The notes under the pieces were generated by a model. The model was not told where the DNA came from and did no database searches. It saw nothing but the letters and a program-made list of their open reading frames with translations. Shown piece by piece: positions 40,305 through 48,558 of a DNA stretch of 64,000 nucleotides; within the stretch, counting starts at the first letter, position 1; each line of letters begins with the position of its first letter. The stretch covers positions 62,001 to 126,000 of the forward strand of contig JAHBUX010000005.1 in assembly GCA_019637855.1 (NCBI GenBank). The letters are read 5' to 3'. The DNA comes from Bdellovibrionales bacterium. Lineage in GTDB: Bacteria > Bdellovibrionota > Bdellovibrionia > Bdellovibrionales > UBA1609. Position numbers and translations under genes: made by a program.

Positions 40305-40766
40305 ATGAGAAAGATCATCCTTGCGCTGGCGCTCACTGCCAGCGCATTTGCACAAGCGGCGGGTACACCTGAACGAGTTTTGACTGTAAGTGGTGAGCGG
40401 GCTCGTTTGTTGGTTGAGGCTGGATTTCAGTTCGGCGTGAGTGACGCAGGGATGGGGCATGTCCATATGTCTGCGAAAGACATTAGCTGCACCAAGGTCG
40501 TCAACGCCTCGAAACAAGTGATCGCCTGCACGATGGTCAATGATCTTGGAGCCACCGTCACCCTAACATCTGCGGACCCCGACACGCCTACGACAGCACC
40601 TCTGGTGCGACGGCTCCTGCAAGAGATCACAGGAGCTGATCTTAAGATCAATGACACTACCCGTGTGCTGCTTTTAAAACAGATTTCGTGCAAGGTGACG
40701 TCGTTGGCTTTTGAACTGGATGACCTGGATTACGAGCCGCCGGCCGAGTGCACACTCACCCTATAG
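40305..40766 (+). CDS. Hypothetical exported protein (153 aa)
   Basis: No family recognised. The ATG at 40305 follows GGGAGGGGGA and begins a signal peptide (MRKIILALALTASAFAQA). The mature protein has four cysteines in similar contexts (ISCTK, IACTM, ISCKV, AECTL), which may form disulfides in the periplasm. It seems to be cotranscribed with the FadL-like porin and ends at a strong terminator, so a link to that porin is possible but unproven. Confidence 0.7.
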   Translation: MRKIILALALTASAFAQAAGTPERVLTVSGERARLLVEAGFQFGVSDAGMGHVHMSAKDISCTKVVNASKQVIACTMVNDLGATVTLTSADPDTPTTAPLVRRLLQEITGADLKINDTTRVLLLKQISCKVTSLAFELDDLDYEPPAECTLTL

Positions 40767-40774
40767 CTCAAAAT

Positions 40775-40806
40775 AAAAAAGGCTCCCTGCGGAGCCTTTT
40801 TTATTT
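40775..40806. terminator. Bidirectional intrinsic terminator
   Basis: AAAAAAGGCTCC, a CTGC loop and GGAGCCTTTTTT, with A/T runs on both sides. It lies between the convergent exported-protein gene and the sigma-54 activator gene. Confidence 0.9.
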
Positions 40807-40829
40807 CAGCTTGTGAAACCAGGTTCCCG

Positions 40830-41909
40830 TTAGGGAGTGCCTGATTTAACCGGCTTAGAGTGAACGGCGTATTTTTCAAATTCGCCGTACTCATGCAGTT
40901 TATTATAAAGCGTCTTGATCGTGATACCCAGAGCGTTGGCGGCTTGTGTTTTGTTGCCGTCAAAGTAGTTCAGGGCTTTCAAGATGTAGCGCTTCTCCAG
41001 TTCATGCAAAGTCATTGTGGGATCATAATCGTCAATCACGACTTTGTGGTCGGGATTGCGGATATGGTCGGGCAAATCGCCCGGCATGATCACATGGCCT
41101 TCCGACAGAATCTGCAGGCGTTCGCAAACGTTCTGCAATTCGCGGATGTTACCCGGCCAATCGTATTTCATCATGATCTTCATAGCGTCTTCGCTCATCT
41201 GGCGACCACGGTTCAAGAAACCGTTGGTGTTGGTCGTCAAGAAATGCTCGATCAACGAAGGAATGTCTTCCTTACGACGACGCAGCGGCGGCGAGTGCAC
41301 CATGATGGTGTTGATGCGGTAGAAAAGATCTTCGCGGAAGTTACCGCGCAAAACTTCTTTATCCAGTTCTTTATTGGTGGCGCTGATCAGGCGGATGTCC
41401 ACGCGGATCGGGTCTTTACCACCCACGCGATAGATTTCGCCCTCTTGCAGGAAGCGCAACAGCTTAGCTTGAATGCCCGGGCTCAATTCGCCGATTTCGT
41501 CGAGGAAGAGAGTTCCGCCGGTGGCCACTTCGGCCAAACCGATCTTACGGGAATAAGCGCCAGTAAAGGCACCCTTTTCATGTCCAAAGAGCTCGCTTTC
41601 CAACAGCGTCTCGCGCAAAGCGCCGCAGTTGATCGCGATAAAGGGCTTGTGACGGCGGTTAGAACGCTCGTGGATCGCATTGGCGATGAGCTCCTTACCG
41701 GTACCGCTTTCGCCCAAGATCAACACAGTGGCGTTCGACGGAGCTACACGGTCCACCATACGCATCAGCTGGCGCATGACTTCGGACTTGTAGACGATCC
41801 GCTTTTCTGTGGTGATAATATTTGTGTTCACACCGGCCTGATTGGCAGCGGTGGGGAGACTGGTGCTTTCGCCCACAGGGAAGTGAGACGACTTATCCAT
41901 ACCCGACAT
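40830..41909 (-). CDS. Sigma-54-dependent transcription activator without receiver domain
   Basis: A bacterial enhancer-binding protein of 359 residues. About 40 unassigned residues are followed directly by the AAA+ domain: Walker A GESGTGKE (66-73), the sigma-54 contact loop GAFTGA (113-118), FLDEIGEL Walker B and the sensor II DWPGNIRELQNV. The end is a Fis-type helix-turn-helix (NKTQAANALGITIKTLYNKL). There is no phosphorylation domain, unlike NtrX at 27 kb, so it would be controlled by a partner protein or by expression level. No kinase gene is adjacent. It is related to NtrC/FlgR-type regulators, and target genes are unknown. Confidence 0.9.
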   Translation of the reverse strand: MSGMDKSSHFPVGESTSLPTAANQAGVNTNIITTEKRIVYKSEVMRQLMRMVDRVAPSNATVLILGESGTGKELIANAIHERSNRRHKPFIAINCGALRETLLESELFGHEKGAFTGAYSRKIGLAEVATGGTLFLDEIGELSPGIQAKLLRFLQEGEIYRVGGKDPIRVDIRLISATNKELDKEVLRGNFREDLFYRINTIMVHSPPLRRRKEDIPSLIEHFLTTNTNGFLNRGRQMSEDAMKIMMKYDWPGNIRELQNVCERLQILSEGHVIMPGDLPDHIRNPDHKVVIDDYDPTMTLHELEKRYILKALNYFDGNKTQAANALGITIKTLYNKLHEYGEFEKYAVHSKPVKSGTP

Positions 41910-42094
41910 ACGTACAACCCCTTCTTTCGGTTTCTTGTGGTCGAATCCACTGTTCCTTCCCCCAAAACAGTGTTCCCGACTTTTAACTCATCGCGTCTTA
42001 GTCGACACGGTGTTCTAACAAATGCCAAAAATTTCCGCAAGTCTTTTTTGCAGGGCGACGTGTAGGAACTATACCTCGAAAGGAGAGCTCCCAA

Positions 42095-43039
42095 TTGTCA
42101 CTCACAGAACGCCAAAAATCGGCAGATCTGGCGTGTAAGTACTTGAAATACCTAACGCAACAACGGACCGCAAGTGAGTATACAATCAAGTCTTATGCCA
42201 ATGATTTAGGTCAGTTTCTGGGTCCAATTGGCGTTCAGAAGATTTTGTATACCTCTTCAACCTCAGGCGCTTCTTTTCAAATTATTTGGAAAGAAACTCA
42301 AGCACAAACTGCTGATCTCACTGAACAAACCCTCACCTTGCTGCGCTTGGTTTTAGACACGTGGACGGGATTGGCCCCTGCCTCCCGCAATCGAAAACTC
42401 GCCGCTGTCCGCGGATGGCTCAAATGGTTGTTCCGCGGAAGGATGATTTCTGAAGATGTGAGCCTGCGAGTTCCATCAGTGAAAGTACCGCAGAAACTCC
42501 CGCACTTTATCTCTGTAGATGAGGCCTTGGCTGTGATCCAAAGCCTGGATCAACCGGTACCGCGCGCCCTGGTTCTGCTCTTATATGGAGGCGGTTTGCG
42601 CATCAGTGAGGCCAGTGGGCTACGCTGGCGCGACTTGATTGGTGAAAGTCGCACTCTACGTGTGGTCGGTAAAGGGGGACGCGAGCGGTTGGTGGTTTTG
42701 CCACAGCTGGCGTGGTCCGCGGTGGAGGCTCTGGAGCGCAAAGGCGACTTGGTGTTTGATGGTTTGAGCACGCGGCAAGCCTACGAACTGGTGCGCCAGG
42801 CGGGCGCGCGCGCCGGATTGTTGAAGCCTCTCCACCCGCACGCCTTACGGCATAGTTATGCCACTCACCTGCTCACCTCCGGAGCCGATCTGCGGGTGTT
42901 GCAAGAGCTGTTAGGGCATCGTTCGCTGGCCGCCACTCAGAAATACACACACTTGAGTTTGGATCATCTGGCGCGCTCTTTGGAAAAACATCACCCGCTC
43001 TCGGCGTCAAAGCTCAAAAAAACGAATGATCTCGAATAG
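42095..43039 (+). CDS. xerC: Tyrosine recombinase XerC/XerD
   Basis: Site-specific recombinase that resolves chromosome dimers at dif. The catalytic set is complete: R169, K193, H249, R252, H275 and nucleophile Y284 (GGGLRISE, VVGKGGRE, HPHALRHS, LGHRSLAATQKYTH). The N-terminal core-binding domain (residues 1-115) is somewhat longer than in E. coli XerC, with a polar stretch at 43-75. The start is TTG at 42095, with AAAGGAG 9 nt upstream. 314 residues. No phage or integron genes are next to it, so a housekeeping Xer role is more likely than an integrase. No dif site was recognised. Confidence 0.88.
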   Translation: MSLTERQKSADLACKYLKYLTQQRTASEYTIKSYANDLGQFLGPIGVQKILYTSSTSGASFQIIWKETQAQTADLTEQTLTLLRLVLDTWTGLAPASRNRKLAAVRGWLKWLFRGRMISEDVSLRVPSVKVPQKLPHFISVDEALAVIQSLDQPVPRALVLLLYGGGLRISEASGLRWRDLIGESRTLRVVGKGGRERLVVLPQLAWSAVEALERKGDLVFDGLSTRQAYELVRQAGARAGLLKPLHPHALRHSYATHLLTSGADLRVLQELLGHRSLAATQKYTHLSLDHLARSLEKHHPLSASKLKKTNDLE

Positions 43040-43048
43040 AGTTTGCGC

Positions 43049-43585
43049 ATGCCCTTGAAGCCCGCCGTTATTTTGGATCGTGATGGCACTCTTATTGTTG
43101 ATCTCGTCTACTTAAACGAGCCCGACCGCATTGAGTATTTGCCGGGAGTGTTTCAAGCTCTGCGCCTGTTACGCGATGCAGGTTATGTCCTATGTGTTGC
43201 CACCAATCAATCGGGCGTGCCGCGAGGGCGTGTAGACGTACGCAATTTGGATGAGATCCATCGCCGTATTCAAGCTAAATTCGCCTCGGAAGGCGTGGAT
43301 ATTTTGTCGTTTCATAGTGCGCCCTACATGACTGACAACGATCACATCTTGCGCAAGCCTAATCCCGGAATGCTGCTTGAGGCGGCCCGCTGGCACGGAT
43401 TGGATCTCAAGCGCAGTTGGATGGTAGGCGATCGCATGACCGATGTGGAAGCCGGTCACCGGGCCGGAAGTCGTTCGGTTTTACTCGGCACTTGGGACTC
43501 TCCAAAGAACTCGCCCTTTGATCCGCCCGAAATTCATGCCCCCAATTTATTGACCGCAGCTATGGAAATTATCGCTCGCGGCTAA
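43049..43585 (+). CDS. gmhB: HAD-family phosphatase, GmhB/HisB-N-like
   Basis: Probably heptose-1,7-bisphosphate 7-phosphatase or a related sugar phosphatase. HAD motif I is ILDRDGTLI, followed by the GmhB-like YLNEPDRIEYLPG, motif II CVATNQSGVPRG, motif III with RKPNPGML, and motif IV SWMVGDRMTDVEAG. The cysteines that form the zinc loop of E. coli GmhB are absent (SFHSAPYMTDNDH in place of the Cys-His loop). The ATG at 43049 or a TTG 6 nt earlier may start it. It lies just after xerC, far from the GmhA-like gene. Confidence 0.75.
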   Translation: MPLKPAVILDRDGTLIVDLVYLNEPDRIEYLPGVFQALRLLRDAGYVLCVATNQSGVPRGRVDVRNLDEIHRRIQAKFASEGVDILSFHSAPYMTDNDHILRKPNPGMLLEAARWHGLDLKRSWMVGDRMTDVEAGHRAGSRSVLLGTWDSPKNSPFDPPEIHAPNLLTAAMEIIARG

Positions 43586-43701
43586 CGTTCGTTTTCGAGA
43601 CATTCTCATTGTGAATCTGGACTCCGACTCAAGGTGAGAGCGTCTTCACATTTGGCCACAAGTTTCCGAAAAGAATAAGACTCCTATATATGAGGTTGCG
43701 T

Positions 43702-44751
43702 ATGAACGTTTTTGTGAAGTGCTTTATAGCGAGTGCCTTTTTGTTGGCCGGCGGCCTGGCGCGCGCTCAGAACGTGCACGGTGTTTTGCGCGTCGTAAAA
43801 GGCGACGTACAAATCAAATCGGCGAAGACGGGTCAAACGGGCAAAGCACGTTTGGGAAGTCAGGTTTATCCCAAAGACACAATCATCACTGGCAAAGACG
43901 CACGCGCCAAGATCGTGATGGTCGACAATAACGAAATCAACGTTTCACCTGAGTCTCAAATTGAGATTCAAAATTACGAATACGATCCGAATGCCGGCAA
44001 AAAAGACGTTTTGCTGAATGTGATCTACGGCAAAGTGCGCTCGAAGGTTGAGCAAAAGTACGATGGCAAAACGACCAAATTCCAAATCAAAACTCCTTCG
44101 GCTGTCGCAGGTGTACGCGGCACAGATTTCTTAACGTCGTTCAATCGCAGCAATGGCGCCTCACAGATCGTGACCTTTGAAGGTAAGGTGGAATTCGGTG
44201 TTCCTGGCCCCAATGGTTCTATTGCCAACGCTGTAATGGTGAGCCCTGGAAACCAAGCAACGAGTGTGGCGGGTGCAGCACCTGCGGCCCCGGCTCCAGT
44301 CCCCAAAGAGGAACTGGCTAAAATGGAGACCGACACCAAAGCGGACACTGCCCCGGCTAAAGCCGAGAGTGATTCACGTCAGCCAGCCGAGGATAAGAAA
44401 GAGAAGAAAGACGACGCCAAGAAAGATGATGGAGCTAAGAAATCAGAGGCCGGCGGAGCAAAGGGCGCAGCTGCGAGTGGTAGTGCCAAATCTGAAAGCT
44501 CTTCTTCCTCAGACGGAAGTCGAGCTCCAGCCAGTGCTTCAGCTGGACCTTCCGATAGCAAGTCGAGCGGCGGTTGCACGATGTGCGGACCTCCCGCGGC
44601 TCCTCCGCCCCCTCCACCCGTTATCGGTGGCGGCGTGCAGATGCCTAGCATTCCACAGTTCGTGGACCCGACACAGAAGTGCGATCACTGCCGTGAAGCT
44701 ATCGAAAGCGGCAAGAGCACAAATCTCAAGATCAACGTCCGTACGAATTAA
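43702..44751 (+). CDS. Exported FecR-domain protein with Pro-rich, twin-CxxC C terminus
   Basis: The ATG at 43702, preceded by GAGG, starts a signal peptide (MNVFVKCFIASAFLLAGGLARA). A FecR domain follows (GVLRVVKGDVQIKSAKTG, GKDARAKIVMVDNNEINVSPES, TPSAVAGVRGTDFLTSF), a fold found in iron-sensing FecR and in many exported proteins of unknown role. Residues about 190-290 are Ala/Lys/Glu- and Ser-rich and probably disordered. The end has CTMC (292-295), PPAAPPPPPPVIGGG and CDHC (327-330). It is followed by a TPR/beta-barrel protein gene 75 nt downstream, probably as an operon. It lacks the membrane helix and regulator partner of true FecR. Confidence 0.8.
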   Translation: MNVFVKCFIASAFLLAGGLARAQNVHGVLRVVKGDVQIKSAKTGQTGKARLGSQVYPKDTIITGKDARAKIVMVDNNEINVSPESQIEIQNYEYDPNAGKKDVLLNVIYGKVRSKVEQKYDGKTTKFQIKTPSAVAGVRGTDFLTSFNRSNGASQIVTFEGKVEFGVPGPNGSIANAVMVSPGNQATSVAGAAPAAPAPVPKEELAKMETDTKADTAPAKAESDSRQPAEDKKEKKDDAKKDDGAKKSEAGGAKGAAASGSAKSESSSSSDGSRAPASASAGPSDSKSSGGCTMCGPPAAPPPPPPVIGGGVQMPSIPQFVDPTQKCDHCREAIESGKSTNLKINVRTN

Positions 44752-44826
44752 TTGAGTTCTCTCGGCTCGCGAATCTTGGCTACTATATAGATTCAAATAG
44801 CCAAAATCGCCTCCGGGAGGACCTCT

Positions 44827-46911
44827 GTGCGCGCTCCGCTGTTGATCACGCTCGTCTTATTGTTGCCCATACCTTCTCACGCTCAGAAGAAAACCGTCGT
44901 TGATTCGAAGCGTCCCATGTCCATTAGCTACGGTTCACCGTCATGGAATACCGACAGCACTAAAATCGATTCCGCTTTTCTCGTAATGCGCGACAAGGCC
45001 ACTGGCAAGATCGTGCAAATCCAACTCGAAGAAACTGAACCTGACTCGTCTGAGTTTCGGGGGCGCTTCAGCGTTAGCCTCGGTGACACTGAGAAAGTCG
45101 AGCCCGAGATCTATGTTCCTCCAGCCAACATGCGCGGTGGCGAGAAAGACTACCGCAAGCTTTATGATTCAATTCAAAAAGGCACGCTCATACGAAAGCC
45201 CGTGATCTGGAAGAAAAATGATAAGGGTCAGGCGGTCATCGACGTCTACGATACACGTGAGCAAGCCGCGGCGGCACTTCAGGCCTACCAGGAACAGCAG
45301 AAGATCGCTTCTGAGATGAAAAAAAATCAGCTACTCAAACCCATTCCGAGTGAGCAGAGCATGGAGGCCGCCAAGCAGCTTGAGCGCAAAAAAGCCCTCG
45401 ACAAACTAGCTATGGAAGCGGCCCAACGTGAGTCTGATCGCGTACGCTTAGAGCAAATTGAAAAGCAAAAAGCCGAGGAACGAGAGCGGCAGGCCAAAGC
45501 TCTGAGCGAAAAAGAGCGAACGGCGCGCCGGGCTCAAGCAGCAAGTTTGGCGGAAGAAGGACTGGCGCTTTTTAACCAGGGCGATTTTGTCGGTGCCGAA
45601 GGCAAATTCAAAGAGGCGACCGATATCGATCCCGAAAACAAAGAGCACTATTTCAAGTACGGTGTCGCTCTCTATCGCAACGGCAAGTTTAACGAGGCCT
45701 TGGTTATTTTGAATCTTGCGAAAGTGGAACCTGCCCGCGAGATGGAGCGCCGTTACTTTATGGGGCTTTGCCACTATCGTTTGAATGAGTTCGATAAATC
45801 GCTAGCCTTACTGGAAAAAGTGGCGGCATCGAACGACAAAGATATGGCTCCCTCGTCACAGTTTTATATCGGTTTGATCCAGTTTGCCCAAGAGAACTAC
45901 GCGGCCTCAAAGAAAGCATTTGAAACAGTGATCGATACATCTGGCGATCCGCGCATGGATGAGCAAGCTGAAGACTACTTGGATCGCATCGCCTCCGCGC
46001 TAATCTACCAAAAGCTGCGCGAGAAAAAATGGACGCTAACTGGAATTGTCGGCGCGATGTATGATTCGAATGTTTTATTGTCTGCAGACAATTCTCCAGA
46101 TCAGGGTACAGCGACGAATGTCTCCGACTTTCGCCTTTTAACAATTGGACAAGCGGACTACCGGCCCATATTTAGTGAGCATCATGAGTTCGCGCCGGGA
46201 GTAAATCTGTCGATGACCAACTCGGCAAAGACAGCATCTGCTCCCGCAGATCCCTACTTAGTGAATGTCTACGCTCCCTATAGCTATAAAGGCATCTTGT
46301 TCAACAAAGGCTACAAGGGCTCCATCAAGCCCGCCTATGAAAATCTGGTGATGGATTCTGATGCCGACGGCAAGAAGAGCTCGATCCTCAACTCCTACAT
46401 TATTACATTCGACAACACGTTCGTGATGGATAAAAACTGGTTTTCCACCTACACACTCGAATATCGTGCCGACGATACCACTACGGCAGATTCAAAAGAC
46501 GACGAAGACTCTGACGCCAATAAAATCTCGCTGCGTACAGTTCAAATGTCGTTCCTAGACAAAGCTAAGAAAGAAGTGATCATGGGTAACCTTGGTTACG
46601 TCATCAACGGCGCCAAAGGCAAAAACAAGAGATATAACCGCATCGAGTTCGGTTCTACCTATGTGCGTCCTACGAATTGGGGCGCTTCGTGGAGCTTGGG
46701 GCTTTCGGCTTATAAACTCAATTACAACGTGGCCAATCCTAGTCGTGAAGACTTGAACGTGACCTTTACCACCGGGATATCAAAACCTGTGCGCGAATGG
46801 GTTACCTGGGGCGTGATCGGTAGCTACACGAAGAACAACTCAAACAGCTCCGAATACACGTACTCCAAGTACATGATTCTCACCACCGCCACCTTCACCA
46901 CCAACTTCTAG
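44827..46911 (+). CDS. TPR-repeat outer-membrane beta-barrel protein
   Basis: A 694-residue exported protein starting at GTG 44827 (GGGAGGACC upstream), with signal peptide MRAPLLITLVLLLPIPSHA. Residues 20-160 form an N-terminal domain with SEFRGRFSVSL-type sequence. About 165-240 is a charged coiled coil (ERKKALDKLAMEAAQRESDR). About 240-390 holds TPR-like repeats (ALFNQGDFVGAEGKFKEATD, YRNGKFNEALVILNLAKVE, FAQENYAASKKAFETVID). From about 410 to the end, alternating aromatic strands (WSLGLSAYKLNYNVAN, WVTWGVIGSYTKNN) end in TTATFTTNF, typical of an outer-membrane barrel. Its stop overlaps the convergent recO stop. Function unknown; perhaps a surface assembly or secretion channel working with the FecR protein. 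Confidence 0.8.
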   Translation: MRAPLLITLVLLLPIPSHAQKKTVVDSKRPMSISYGSPSWNTDSTKIDSAFLVMRDKATGKIVQIQLEETEPDSSEFRGRFSVSLGDTEKVEPEIYVPPANMRGGEKDYRKLYDSIQKGTLIRKPVIWKKNDKGQAVIDVYDTREQAAAALQAYQEQQKIASEMKKNQLLKPIPSEQSMEAAKQLERKKALDKLAMEAAQRESDRVRLEQIEKQKAEERERQAKALSEKERTARRAQAASLAEEGLALFNQGDFVGAEGKFKEATDIDPENKEHYFKYGVALYRNGKFNEALVILNLAKVEPAREMERRYFMGLCHYRLNEFDKSLALLEKVAASNDKDMAPSSQFYIGLIQFAQENYAASKKAFETVIDTSGDPRMDEQAEDYLDRIASALIYQKLREKKWTLTGIVGAMYDSNVLLSADNSPDQGTATNVSDFRLLTIGQADYRPIFSEHHEFAPGVNLSMTNSAKTASAPADPYLVNVYAPYSYKGILFNKGYKGSIKPAYENLVMDSDADGKKSSILNSYIITFDNTFVMDKNWFSTYTLEYRADDTTTADSKDDEDSDANKISLRTVQMSFLDKAKKEVIMGNLGYVINGAKGKNKRYNRIEFGSTYVRPTNWGASWSLGLSAYKLNYNVANPSREDLNVTFTTGISKPVREWVTWGVIGSYTKNNSNSSEYTYSKYMILTTATFTTNF

Positions 46912-47504
46912 ATAGGCCCCAAATAATGCCTCAGGTGCTCGTGCACCTGAGCGTGCACCAGCATGTACTGAGTGTGCGGGGCTGGGATTTGCTCATGTTT
47001 GGCCAAGCTGGTGTTGAGCCAGTTGTGAAAACCTTCTTCGTGCGGCAGAACCCCTTGCGCCGCCATGACCTTTAACTCGAAATGCAGCTTAAGCTTGTCT
47101 AAATTGCCGCTGGTCTCGGCCGCTTGCAAAGCATTGCCGAGCAGATTGAAAAGCTCAGGCGAATCAACCACACCCTGCTGACCGAGCTTGTGCACTAGCT
47201 TCAGCATGTAAAGCGCCGCCTCGAGCCGGTTATAGTCGGTGCGCAGTTTGGCGAATTCGCGCAACATCTGTGCCTCAAGCAAAGTATGCAGAGGATCGGC
47301 CTCATTGGAGCGACTGACTTTATAGGTCACCTCGATATAGTGCAAAGGCTCAAGAATTCCGCCCGCAAAGCGTTTGCGGCTCTTCATGCCACCACGCGCG
47401 AAGAAGTTCATGCGTGCCCCTAAAGAGTTCAAGCCATGCACGATGATATCGCTCTCACCATGCTTGAACGTCTTTAGTACGATGATTTTTTCTTTGAGGG
47501 TCAT
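46908..47504 (-). CDS. recO: DNA repair protein RecO
   Basis: Recombination mediator that loads RecA with RecR and anneals ssDNA. The N-terminal OB fold begins KEKIIVLKTFKHGESDIIVHGLNSLGARM, followed by FARGGMKSRKRFAGGILEPLHYIEV, both typical of RecO. The helical C-terminal part is short and lacks all cysteines, so the zinc finger of some RecO proteins is absent. 198 residues against about 240 in E. coli. Its ATG overlaps the upstream flippase-like gene by 4 nt (ATGA). Confidence 0.85.
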   Translation of the reverse strand: MTLKEKIIVLKTFKHGESDIIVHGLNSLGARMNFFARGGMKSRKRFAGGILEPLHYIEVTYKVSRSNEADPLHTLLEAQMLREFAKLRTDYNRLEAALYMLKLVHKLGQQGVVDSPELFNLLGNALQAAETSGNLDKLKLHFELKVMAAQGVLPHEEGFHNWLNTSLAKHEQIPAPHTQYMLVHAQVHEHLRHYLGPI

Positions 47505-48499
47505 TCCGCCGCTTCCGCCATGGCTTCCATGTTTGCCACATCGTGAGGCTTACGCCGACGGAGATAAAACACCGCGCCGACCAAAGCCCAACACGCAGTG
47601 GCTAGTTGGAAAGCGGTAATGGCCGTAGCGCCAAATTGAGTGGGTCGCTGCAGATAGGCTTGGAATAGATAAAGGAACGCGACCTGCCCCACACCAATGC
47701 CCGCAGGTGCGATCGGAACAGCCGTGACCAAAAAGCCCATGGGTACAGCGAACATGATCGCGTTCCAAGTGACACCGGCCTCGCCTGACATCTGGGCCAT
47801 GGCGTAGAAGAACAACATGCCAATCATTTGCGCCACCAGGCTAATACCGACGGAGTACACGATGACCATGCGATTGGCGCCGAAGTACTGCAGGCTCACC
47901 ACCATTTTGTGCACAATCGGAATGCGCTTTTCAAAGAACTTCAGCCCGAACATCTCTGACAGCCGATGCGAAAAGACGATCAAGAAAAAGAGCGTCATGC
48001 CGGTGAAAACCATGAAGCACATCAAAGCCACCCAGCGGATCTGTTCATGCCCCATGACGAAGTCAAAGTCGAAGGCCACCGCCACCAAGGTCAAGATAAA
48101 GAAGCTGTAGAGACCGAGCACGCGATCGATCAGCACTGACATTACCGCGTCCATTCGGCGCTCGGGGTGGTCGTTGACTAAGTAATAGCCGCGTACCAAG
48201 TCTCCGCCTACGGCGCCCGGTAGCGCGTGGTTGAAAAAGATGCCGATCATGTACAGCGACCAACCGTAAAACAACGGTACGGTAAAACCTCGCGCTCGCA
48301 GCAACACGATCCAGCGCCATGCGGCCATAAAAATATTGGCTCCGATAATCAGCAGCGCGATCACGATGTTGGGCAAAGTCATCAACTCCCATAAATCCTT
48401 GGGATCCAGATGCCCGGATTTGACCAGATAACCGATCAGCAGAACGGCTATGGTGACCTTTAGAATGAGGGAGAGCTTATTGCTGACTTTTGACGCCAT
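47501..48499 (-). CDS. Lysylphosphatidylglycerol synthetase TM-region family membrane protein
   Basis: Polytopic inner-membrane protein (332 residues, about eight hydrophobic helices) of the UPF0104/AglD/MprF-flippase family. Characteristic parts are the IVLLRARGFTVPLFYGWSLYMIG stretch, FFNHALPGAVGGDLVRGYYL, VLIDRVLGLYSFFIL and the Gly/Pro-rich loop VPIAPAGIGVGQVAF. Family members move or present lipid-linked substrates; no synthase domain is attached, so the cargo is unknown. It is cotranscribed with recO and divergent from ugd. Confidence 0.82.
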   Translation of the reverse strand: MASKVSNKLSLILKVTIAVLLIGYLVKSGHLDPKDLWELMTLPNIVIALLIIGANIFMAAWRWIVLLRARGFTVPLFYGWSLYMIGIFFNHALPGAVGGDLVRGYYLVNDHPERRMDAVMSVLIDRVLGLYSFFILTLVAVAFDFDFVMGHEQIRWVALMCFMVFTGMTLFFLIVFSHRLSEMFGLKFFEKRIPIVHKMVVSLQYFGANRMVIVYSVGISLVAQMIGMLFFYAMAQMSGEAGVTWNAIMFAVPMGFLVTAVPIAPAGIGVGQVAFLYLFQAYLQRPTQFGATAITAFQLATACWALVGAVFYLRRRKPHDVANMEAMAEAAE

Positions 48500-48558
48500 A
48501 TTTCATTGAATTTGAGTCCAAATTACCGTTATTTTGGGGCCATGTACAGGAGACCGTT

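Noticed and set aside
42095-43039. Integrase marking a genomic island or prophage
   Set aside because: The recombinase is XerC/D-like by sequence and length, has no att repeats, tRNA or phage genes near it, and base usage matches the neighbours.
43702-44751. FecIR-type iron-signalling operon
   Set aside because: No ECF sigma factor or TonB-dependent receptor adjoins the gene, and the protein has a cleavable signal peptide in place of the FecR cytoplasmic domain and membrane helix.
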